Shown: piece by piece, positions 30,587-36,252 of the stretch
Numbering within the stretch: position 1 is the stretch's first letter
How the letters are laid out: every line of letters starts with the position of its first letter
Source: an uncultured Collinsella sp.
GTDB taxonomy: Bacteria; Actinomycetota; Coriobacteriia; Coriobacteriales; Coriobacteriaceae
Direction of reading: 5' to 3'
NCBI GenBank assembly: GCA_900544755.1
Contig: UQWQ01000011.1
Span: forward strand, 1-36,252
DNA length: 36,252 nt
Notes under the pieces: model-generated
The model's input: the letters and a program-made list of their open reading frames with translations, nothing else
Databases searched by the model: none
Told to the model about the DNA's origin: nothing
Position numbers and translations under genes: made by a program

Positions 30587-30592
30587 TACAAT
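30587..30592 (+). promoter_or_regulatory. Probable -10 of the LacI-family gene
   Basis: TACAAT lies 36 bases before the ATG at 30628. The -35 position (about 30564-30569) falls within the dispersed repeat and is a poor match. Confidence 0.45.
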
Positions 30593-30627
30593 CTGGCTTG
30601 TACTTGAAACGCATCAAAGGGGCCGCT

Positions 30628-31761
30628 ATGGCAAAGGTAAAAATCAGCGACGTCGCGCGCGAGGCCGGGGTTTCGTTGGGCACGGTTTCCAACGCGCTCA
30701 ACCATCCCGAAAAGCTGCGCCCCGAGACCCTCAAGCTCATCAACGAGACCATCAATCGCCTTGGCTACCTGCCCAACCAAAGCGCCCGTCAGCTCGCGGG
30801 CGGCGCCACCAAGTCTTTTGGCCTGGTGCTCCCCCGTCTCGATCACGGCTTTTCGCTCCAAATCGCCAGCGGCGCCCACAACGAGGCACGCAAGCACGGC
30901 TACGATCTGCTCATCGCCAACGCCGATAACGACGATATTCTCGAGGACCATTACCTGCGTTACTTTATGGGCACCCAAATGTCCGGCGTCATGGTTCAGC
31001 CCATGGCATCCCCCGATTGGCACCCCGCCATGGCCAAGATGCCCGTGCCGATCGTCCACCTGGACATCCATTGCTCCGAGCCCGGCTACTACGTAGCGGC
31101 CGATAACGAGGCCCAGGGTCGCATCATTGCCGAACTTGCCATCGCCCGCGGTGCACGCCATATCACCGTTGTGGGTAGAGCAGCATTTATGCAGCTCACC
31201 CTACGCGTGCTTGGCATTCACAAGGCCCTCGCTCTGCACCCCGATATCAAGATCGAAGTCATCGACGCCGGCGAATGGAATACCGCTGCCGACGGCTACG
31301 GCATCGGTGCCCAAATCGCCGAGCGCCCCGCGAACGAACGCCCCGATTTTGTCGTCGGCCTGACCGACGTGTTGGCCTCGGGCGTTATCTCGGCGCTGGT
31401 CGACAAGGGCATCTCTGTACCCGGGCAAGTACGCGTAGCAGGTTGCGATGGCAACCCGCTCGCTTGGAGCGGATCGGTCCCGCTTACTACGGTAGCGCCC
31501 CCGGGCTACGAGATTGGCCGCAAGGGTGTCCAACTGCTGATGGAGCAAATCGAGGATAAACCTGCCGCCAAGACCAAACGAGTCCGCATCGGCTCCGCCG
31601 CGCGCACCGTCACCACGGTCACGGCCACCGAGGACATTAATCGTCAGGAGCTCGTGCGCCCCTTCTTGCTCGAGCGTGTGAGCACCCAAAAGGCCGAGCA
31701 GCACCCGACGGGCCCATCCGCGGCCCCAATAACCGACATCAACCTGGGCGCCTACTTGTAA
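30628..31761 (+). CDS. LacI-family transcriptional regulator
   Basis: The 377-residue protein has a LacI helix-turn-helix at residues 1-50 (VKISDVAREAGVSLGTVSNA, then the hinge LGYLPNQSARQLAGG). A periplasmic-binding-protein-like sensor domain follows (60-330), with sugar-pocket style segments such as VVGLTDVLASGVISAL and VAGCDGNPLAW. The last 40 residues are an extra tail not typical of LacI. The effector is unknown; a sugar is likely from the family. AAAGGGG lies five bases before the ATG. No sugar operon is adjacent. It is divergent from glmS, so control of glmS is conceivable but unproven. Confidence 0.93.
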   Translation: MAKVKISDVAREAGVSLGTVSNALNHPEKLRPETLKLINETINRLGYLPNQSARQLAGGATKSFGLVLPRLDHGFSLQIASGAHNEARKHGYDLLIANADNDDILEDHYLRYFMGTQMSGVMVQPMASPDWHPAMAKMPVPIVHLDIHCSEPGYYVAADNEAQGRIIAELAIARGARHITVVGRAAFMQLTLRVLGIHKALALHPDIKIEVIDAGEWNTAADGYGIGAQIAERPANERPDFVVGLTDVLASGVISALVDKGISVPGQVRVAGCDGNPLAWSGSVPLTTVAPPGYEIGRKGVQLLMEQIEDKPAAKTKRVRIGSAARTVTTVTATEDINRQELVRPFLLERVSTQKAEQHPTGPSAAPITDINLGAYL

Positions 31762-31763
31762 CA

Positions 31764-31806
31764 AAAAACGCCGCAACGGAAACAGGCCCGCTGCGGCGTT
31801 TTTTAC
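31764..31806 (+). terminator. Intrinsic terminator of the lacI-type gene
   Basis: AAAAACGCCGCA (31764-31775) pairs with TGCGGCGTTTTT (31792-31803) around a 16-base loop, with the T run continuing. Confidence 0.88.
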
Positions 31807-31976
31807 TGGCCCCATGTGCCCTCCCCGTTTATCCGGACCTGCAGCTACGGATATTTATGGAATGTAATCCATTTTTCATTAACTTTTTTGTTAGAATAGA
31901 CTCAATTCCATATTTTTAGATATTTCCTATAAGTATTGATTTTGCTCCAGTTTTTTCTCGCCAAGAAAGGGGTTTC

Positions 31977-33182
31977 ATGAATCTGATTGATCGCAAACAG
32001 TACCTCGACTGGCTCATTTCGTGGAAAGACTCACACGTCATCAAGGTCGTTTCGGGCGTGCGAAGGTCCGGCAAATCAAAGCTATTCGAAATCTACCGTA
32101 GCTACCTGCGCGATCATGGAATCACAGGCGACCAGGTTATATCCCTCAACTTTGAAGACCTGGAGTTCGAGTCGCTTACGTCGTATAGAGCACTCTACGA
32201 CTACATTTCCGCCAGACTCGTCCCCGATAAGATGAACTACGTTTTTCTGGACGAGATACAGCACGTCGAGCATTTCGAAAAAGCCGTCGACAGTCTTTTT
32301 ATCAAGGACAATGTCGACCTCTACATAACCGGTTCCAACGCCTATCTGCTCTCGAGCGAACTGGCAACTTTGCTCTCCGGTCGCTACGTAGAGCTCAAGA
32401 TGCTGCCCCTATCCTTTAAGGAGTTTTGCTCGGCAAAAACCAATGACGGAAAGGCTCCCGCGCAGTTGTTTGACGAGTACATCACCCGGGGCTCTTTTCC
32501 CTTTATCGCCGAGACGGGCATTCAAGGACCCCAGGCGCGCGATTATCTTATGAGCCTCTACGATACCATCGTCATACGCGACGTTATCGAACGCCTGAAG
32601 GTCTCGGACGTCCCGACCCTGCGCGATATCACCAAGTTCCTACTCCATAGCATTGGAAACCGGATCTCGATTAAAAAAATCTCCGACACGCTCTCGTCCA
32701 ACGGCAACAAAACCGACCAGAAAACCGTAGCCAAGTACCTCAAAGGCTTAACAGACAGCCTTGTGCTGTACTTTGCTCCGCGCTATAACGTGCGCGGTCG
32801 GCAGCTTCTTTCAACAAACGGCAAATACTACGCCGTTGACCTTGGACTTAGAGGCGCTCTCGTCAAAACCCAAAGCAGCGATATCGGTCATATCCTCGAG
32901 AATGTTGTTTATCTCGAGCTCCTACGCCGTGGATACGACGTCTACGTGGGCGATATCGACGGCGGGGAAATCGATTTTGTTGCCCTAAACTCAGACGAGA
33001 CAGCCTATTTTCAGGTTTCAGCCACAACGCTCGACGAAACTACCCTCAATCGAGAGTTGGCCCCCTTTAAGAAAGTCCGAGACAACTATCCCAAGACGCT
33101 TCTTACGCTCGACACGCTGTTTGCGGACGCGAACTACGAAGGAGTCCGCAAGCGCAACGTGATCGACTGGCTCCTGGAGTAG
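31977..33182 (+). CDS. AAA ATPase with C-terminal DUF4143 nuclease-like domain
   Basis: The 401-residue protein is of the AAA_14/DUF4143 type. Walker A is VSGVRRSGKSKL (about 25-37), Walker B YVFLDEIQHVEHFE (about 87-100) and a sensor-like ITGSNAYLLSSELATLLSGR lies near 115-135. The second half (200-400) includes a winged-helix-like part (RISIKKISDTLSSNGNKTDQ) and a PD-(D/E)XK-like motif GGEIDFVALNSDETAYFQV, with Gln-Val in place of the usual catalytic pair. Such genes are scattered in gut bacteria; their function is not established. AAAGGGG lies four bases before the ATG. The 170 bases upstream are strikingly AT-rich compared with the rest of the window, which suggests acquisition by transfer. 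Confidence 0.9.
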   Translation: MNLIDRKQYLDWLISWKDSHVIKVVSGVRRSGKSKLFEIYRSYLRDHGITGDQVISLNFEDLEFESLTSYRALYDYISARLVPDKMNYVFLDEIQHVEHFEKAVDSLFIKDNVDLYITGSNAYLLSSELATLLSGRYVELKMLPLSFKEFCSAKTNDGKAPAQLFDEYITRGSFPFIAETGIQGPQARDYLMSLYDTIVIRDVIERLKVSDVPTLRDITKFLLHSIGNRISIKKISDTLSSNGNKTDQKTVAKYLKGLTDSLVLYFAPRYNVRGRQLLSTNGKYYAVDLGLRGALVKTQSSDIGHILENVVYLELLRRGYDVYVGDIDGGEIDFVALNSDETAYFQVSATTLDETTLNRELAPFKKVRDNYPKTLLTLDTLFADANYEGVRKRNVIDWLLE

Positions 33183-33195
33183 ACCGAGACTGGAG

Positions 33196-33447
33196 TCACA
33201 GCTCGGCCCCTGAACAGCCATAACCACCGCAAAGGGGACCGTCCCCCTTGCGGTGGTTTCTCATTTGAACGCTACAGCGTCGAGTCGTTGCGTGGTTTGG
33301 CAAAACCGCGCAACTAAACTGGCGGCAAACGACCTCGACAGGCACTTTCAAAATCTTGGCGACCTTAAGGATCGTGTCAGCCTGGCTGACCAGGCAGGCA
33401 GCCATGTGGTGAGTCGGGCCGTCAACGTCCTCGCCCTCGACAACCAC
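33196..33447 (-). pseudogene. Possible C-terminal remnant of a sugar isomerase
   Basis: A minus-strand frame of 83 codons reads EDVDGPTHHMAACLVSQADT, then a helix ending LKVPVEVV. The G-P-x-HH pattern followed by an amphipathic helix and a short strand resembles the C-terminal end of arabinose/fucose-type isomerases. There is no upstream remainder: a stop precedes the GTG. The last third overlaps the terminator hairpin at 33222-33258. It could be a relic or chance; with the HAD genes on either side of larE it would fit a lost sugar locus. Confidence 0.25.
33222..33258. terminator. Strong palindromic terminator with GGGGAC/GTCCCC core
   Basis: Positions 33222-33239 and 33241-33258 are complementary at 17 of 18 positions (AACCACCGCAA at the base, GGGGAC at the top), followed by TCTC. 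It lies 40 bases past the ATPase stop. The GGGAC/GTCCC core is shared with 14913-14942. Confidence 0.75.
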
Positions 33448-33513
33448 AAACTAAAAGTTACCGTCACCGTCCCGCGGGATCGGGTGCGGGATATGGCGAC
33501 TCACGTGCGAACG

Positions 33514-34164
33514 CTAGCGCACGGCCTTGACCGCGGCCGGCAGATCGAACAGCGTATCGAGCACAGTCTCGCAGCCATCCACCACGTCCTGCGGCAGCGG
33601 CACGATGTCGGGAACGGCAAAGACGTGGCAGCCGGCCGTGATGCCCGAGACGCAGCCGTTGCGGGAATCCTCGACCACGGCGCACTCCTCGGGAGCAAAG
33701 CCCGCGCGCTCGCAGGCGAGCAGGTACATCTCAGGGTCGGGCTTGCCGTGTACGACGTCCTCGCCGCAGGTCACCGTCTCAAACTTATCAAAGAGGCCGA
33801 CCATCTTAAGGTTGCGCTCGGCGGTAACATGGCGCGACGACGTCGCAAGACCCACGTGATAGCCCGCAGCCAGCAGCTCGTCCAGGCACTCGGCGGCACC
33901 GCCCTTAAGCTCCAGATCAGTCTTGACCATCTCGTCGCGAATCTCCTTGTGACTACGATAGATCGCCTCAGCGGTTTCGCGGCCGCCGTAATGCCCATCA
34001 AGGATCTCCATGACATCAGGCAGCGTGCGGCCGATAAACTGATGGATCAGCGCATCATCAATCGCGAATCCCAGCTCGGCCGCGCCCGCCTTCCACGCCT
34101 TGATACCCAAACGCTCGGTATCGACCAGCGTTCCGTCCATGTCGAAAATAACGGCATTGATCAT
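33514..34164 (-). CDS. HAD-superfamily hydrolase, beta-phosphoglucomutase-like (copy 1)
   Basis: The 216-residue protein has all HAD motifs: I, VIFDMDGTLVDTE (nucleophile Asp8 and Asp10); II, GLATSS; III, the Lys in GKPDPEMY; IV, VVEDSRNG. A helical C1-type cap (about residues 15-85) marks the phosphatase/beta-phosphoglucomutase group, which acts on phosphosugars. GGGGG lies six bases before the ATG at 34164. A paralogue at 35498-36148 of the same length differs at about 40 positions by eye, about 25 of them in the cap. The two genes share a 55-base upstream block. It is divergent from the larE-like gene. Confidence 0.93.
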   Translation of the reverse strand: MINAVIFDMDGTLVDTERLGIKAWKAGAAELGFAIDDALIHQFIGRTLPDVMEILDGHYGGRETAEAIYRSHKEIRDEMVKTDLELKGGAAECLDELLAAGYHVGLATSSRHVTAERNLKMVGLFDKFETVTCGEDVVHGKPDPEMYLLACERAGFAPEECAVVEDSRNGCVSGITAGCHVFAVPDIVPLPQDVVDGCETVLDTLFDLPAAVKAVR

Positions 34165-34219
34165 ATCGGTCCCCCATCGCTTCGCGCTGCTGTACTCCCA
34201 CAACTTTACCGCACCTGTA

Positions 34220-34274
34220 AACTTGTATATAACGTATATAGCATATTGCACTTTCGTTACATAGATAGAAGTCT
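34220..34274. repeat. 55-bp block repeated upstream of both HAD genes, copy 1
   Basis: These 55 bases are identical to 36198-36252, where the window ends. They contain TATATA-CGT-TATATA (on the minus strand), an AT-rich symmetric site likely to be the HAD promoter/operator. Confidence 0.85.
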
Positions 34275-34275
34275 T

Positions 34276-34314
34276 ATGACAAGCGGCTCGGTAGGATTAT
34301 AGTTTTCGACCGAG
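34276..34314 (+). promoter_or_regulatory. larE-type promoter within an inverted repeat
   Basis: ATGACA (34276-34281) and TATAGT (34298-34303) are 16 bases apart, and initiation near 34310 would give a short leader. CTCGGT (34287-34292) and ACCGAG (34309-34314) form a dyad that brackets the -10, a possible repressor site. Confidence 0.5.
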
Positions 34315-34337
34315 TACTCAACGGCAAGGATCGATTC

Positions 34338-35216
34338 ATGCTTTCAGACACCACCGCACCTGCAGAGGGGCTTCAGGACAAACTCACAGCGCTCGAGCAG
34401 CTGCTTTTGGCATACGGACGCGTCGCCATCGGCTTTTCCGGTGGCGTCGACAGCAGCTTTTTGGCCGCGGTCTGCGCCCGCATCATGCCCACCAGCACCC
34501 TTCTCGTTCACCTCACCACGCCGCTCATCGGCACGCCCGAGCAGGCTTCGTTTGAGCGGTCCGTTGACGGGCAGGCCGATGAGGGCCCGCATCTTAAGCT
34601 CCCCGTGCTCAATCTTTCGGTCGATCAGCTGCAGCTCCCCCAGGTAGCCTGCAACGACGCCGACCGCTGCTACCACTGCAAGCGCGCCGGCTTTACCGCC
34701 ATCGTCAACCACGCCAGGTCGCTGGGTTTTCCCACCGTCATCGACGGCAGCAACGCAAGCGACCGCGGCGACTACCGCCCCGGCATGCGCGCCGCCCAGG
34801 AGCTCGGCGTGCGCTCGCCCCTCATGGAGGTCGGCTTTACCAAGGACGAAGAGCGCGAGCTGCTGCGCGCCTGGGGCTATCCCGTTTGGAACCTGCCGGC
34901 AGGAGCCTGCCTGGCCACGCGTGTCCCCACGGGCGAGGAGCTCACGCGCGAGAAGGTCGATGTAATCCGCGCCTGTGAGGACTACCTGCACGACTTTGGC
35001 CTGGACCAGGTCCGCGCACGCCTCGTCGGCGGCTGCATGCATATCGAGGCCGCGCCGGCAGACGTCGCCAAGATCGCCGCCCTCGGCAGGACCGCGGTCA
35101 ACGACGAGGGCAAGGCCCCGCTTCCCGCCGCCATCGAATCTGCCCTGCGCAACCTAGGCTGCGGCCATATCTCCCCCGAGGTCACCCCCTACATCCACGG
35201 CAACATGAACCTTTAA
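34338..35216 (+). CDS. larE: ATP-dependent sacrificial sulfur transferase, LarE type
   Basis: The 292-residue PP-loop enzyme has GFSGGVDSSFLAAV (about 32-45) for ATP pyrophosphorolysis, CNDADRCYHCKRAGF (about 104-118), VIDGSNASDRGDYRPGMRAA (about 135-154) and WNLPAGACLATRVPTGEEL (about 186-204). The last holds the cysteine (A-C-L-A-T-R) at the position of the LarE sulfur donor. LarE inserts sulfur into the nickel-pincer nucleotide cofactor made with LarB and LarC. Neither LarB, LarC nor a lactate racemase is in this window. The related NAD-synthase-like or thiolation enzymes are an alternative. AAGGA lies seven bases before the ATG at 34338. Confidence 0.88.
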   Translation: MLSDTTAPAEGLQDKLTALEQLLLAYGRVAIGFSGGVDSSFLAAVCARIMPTSTLLVHLTTPLIGTPEQASFERSVDGQADEGPHLKLPVLNLSVDQLQLPQVACNDADRCYHCKRAGFTAIVNHARSLGFPTVIDGSNASDRGDYRPGMRAAQELGVRSPLMEVGFTKDEERELLRAWGYPVWNLPAGACLATRVPTGEELTREKVDVIRACEDYLHDFGLDQVRARLVGGCMHIEAAPADVAKIAALGRTAVNDEGKAPLPAAIESALRNLGCGHISPEVTPYIHGNMNL

Positions 35217-35243
35217 GTTACGCCGTTTTACAAACGGCGTAAC
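35217..35243 (+). terminator. Perfect hairpin at the larE stop
   Basis: GTTACGCCGTTT (35217-35228) pairs with AAACGGCGTAAC (35232-35243) around a three-base loop, directly after the stop. There is no T tract, so it may act with the element that follows. Confidence 0.65.
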
Positions 35244-35256
35244 CGCTCGGCGCTGC

Positions 35257-35356
35257 GCGGGTTCCGGGCACGGCAAACTGACGTTCAACTTCACGGGCGC
35301 GACCAAAAGGTCAGCGCCCGCTTGTTTCACGTCACCTTGCCGCACCCGGAACCCGC
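35257..35356. repeat. Nested long inverted repeat between larE and the second HAD gene
   Basis: Outer arms 35257-35284 and 35329-35356 match at 24 of 28 positions (GCGGGTTCCGGG at the base). Inside, 35294-35320 is a second hairpin (CGGGCGC/GCGCCCG, GACC-AAAA-GGTC). The two-tier shape matches that at 11775-11899, though the sequence differs. Confidence 0.65.
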
Positions 35357-35397
35357 TCGCTCGCTTATGCTCAACCTGGGCTACATAAATTGTCGCC

Positions 35398-35450
35398 AAC
35401 CTACCAAAAGAGAACAGGTTTATTTTGGCAGGTTTTATCTGGGAAAACGC
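35398..35450 (+). repeat. Dispersed palindromic repeat, copy 3
   Basis: It reads AACCTACCAAAAGAGAACAG, then GTTTATTTTGGCAGG and TTTTATCTGGGAAAACGC. It differs from copies 1 and 2 by a few bases in the loop. It lies 48 bases beyond the stop of the second HAD gene, pointing towards it. Confidence 0.8.
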
Positions 35451-35497
35451 AAGCGGGGCCACGCCGAAGCCACCGTCATCAACCTCGGCGCATGCCT

Positions 35498-36148
35498 TTA
35501 GCGCACTGCCCTGACCGCTGCCGGCAGATCGAACAGCGTATCGAGAACGGCCTCGCAGCCATCCACCACGTCCTGCGGCAGCGGCAAGATATCGGGCACG
35601 GCAAAGACGTGGCAGCCGGCCGCAATGCCCGAGACGCAGCCGTTGCGAGAATCCTCGGCAACGGCGCACTCTTCGGGAGCAAAGCCCGCGCGCTCGCAAG
35701 CGAGCAGGTAAATTGCGGGGTCGGGCTTGCCATATGCGACGTCCTCGCCGAAGGTCACCGTTTCAAACTTGTCAAAGAGGCCAACCGTTTTAAGGTTGCG
35801 CTCGGCCGCAATGCGGCGCGATGACGTCGCAAGGCCCACGTGATAGCCCGCGGCCAGCAGCTCGTCTAGGCACTCGGCGGCGCCGGCCTTAAGCTCCAGG
35901 TCGGTCTTGGCCATCTCGGTGTGAAGCTCAATGTTGCGGGCATAAATTGCATCGGCAGTTTCGCCCTTGCCGTAATGTGCCTCAAGGATGCCCTTAACAT
36001 CGGCATTCGAACGGCCGATAAACTGATGCATCAGCGCATCATCAATCGCAATCCCCAGCTCGGCAGCGCCCACCTTCCATGCGCTCATGTCCAAACGCTC
36101 GGTATCGACCAGCGTTCCGTCCATGTCAAAAATGACAGCCTTGATCAT
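35498..36148 (-). CDS. HAD-superfamily hydrolase, beta-phosphoglucomutase-like (copy 2)
   Basis: The 216-residue paralogue of the gene at 33514-34164 keeps every HAD motif: VIFDMDGTLVDTE, GLATSS, GKPDPAIY and AEDSRNG. Residues 86-216 are nearly the same in both. Residues 15-85, the cap that picks the substrate, hold most of the changes (e.g. LDMSAW against LGIKAW, and ARNIELHTE against RSHKEIRDE). The two enzymes therefore probably act on different phosphosugars. AAGGGG lies six bases before the ATG at 36148. The upstream region repeats that of copy 1. Confidence 0.93.
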   Translation of the reverse strand: MIKAVIFDMDGTLVDTERLDMSAWKVGAAELGIAIDDALMHQFIGRSNADVKGILEAHYGKGETADAIYARNIELHTEMAKTDLELKAGAAECLDELLAAGYHVGLATSSRRIAAERNLKTVGLFDKFETVTFGEDVAYGKPDPAIYLLACERAGFAPEECAVAEDSRNGCVSGIAAGCHVFAVPDILPLPQDVVDGCEAVLDTLFDLPAAVRAVR

Positions 36149-36197
36149 ATCGGTCCCCTTCGCCGGCTTGTATTGCCGCCACTCTACCACACTATCC

Positions 36198-36252
36198 AAC
36201 TTGTATATAACGTATATAGCATATTGCACTTTCGTTACATAGATAGAAGTCT
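36198..36252. repeat. 55-bp block repeated upstream of both HAD genes, copy 2
   Basis: Identical to 34220-34274 up to the last base of the window, so the true length of the duplication is not known. Confidence 0.85.

Noticed and set aside
1..36252. CRISPR array, retron, toxin-antitoxin pair or prophage
   Set aside because: No spaced direct-repeat array with unique spacers, no reverse transcriptase and no phage structural genes. The only regular array is the IS21 end repeats, which lack variable spacers of CRISPR form.

Overview
The window looks like a chromosomal piece of a high-GC Gram-positive gut actinobacterium of the class Coriobacteriia, most likely Collinsella. That placement is inferred from the base composition, from a sortase-anchored giant surface protein built of BspA-type leucine-rich repeats and pilin-like isopeptide modules, and from the gene set. 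No database search could be run.

Layout, left to right. Positions 1-330 hold a long inverted repeat and the small bacterial SRP RNA (minus strand) with a clear promoter. Positions 331-7848 (minus) encode a 2505-residue cell-wall-anchored protein whose signal-peptide codons contain a run of nine G, a candidate phase-variation switch. Then come a TadA-glycerate kinase fusion (minus), tRNA-Ser(UGA) (plus), a TetR regulator (minus), lemA (plus), a 560-base intergenic stretch rich in inverted repeats, the branched-chain aminotransferase ilvE (minus), a DedA membrane protein (minus) and serine acetyltransferase cysE (plus).

Positions 14943-19257 are a compact minus-strand operon: a MarR regulator followed by the two halves of a heterodimeric ABC exporter. 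The promoter carries two matching 18-bp operator-like boxes. Next are a 96-residue unknown protein, a nitroreductase, a single-span membrane protein, a Fis-type regulator with a degenerate AAA+ domain, a YeiH-family transporter and a divergent GntR/FCD regulator.

Positions 24606-28445 record nested mobility. An IS3-family element sits in the loop of what was the glmS terminator hairpin, and an IS21-family element (istA/istB) has split the IS3 transposase with a 5-bp target duplication. The IS21 ends carry 3 and 4 transposase-site-like repeats at an exact 23-bp period.

The right end holds glmS (minus) with operator-like boxes over its promoter, a LacI regulator, an AAA/DUF4143 ATPase, and two paralogous HAD phosphatases (minus) flanking a larE-like sulfur transferase. 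The two HAD genes share a 55-base upstream block without a mismatch. A dispersed repeat of about 53 bp occurs three times (24606, 30526 inverted, 35398), and several intergenic gaps hold long, often nested, inverted repeats.

Start sites were chosen by ribosome-binding-site position. Promoter and operator calls are pattern-based and have lower confidence than the genes.
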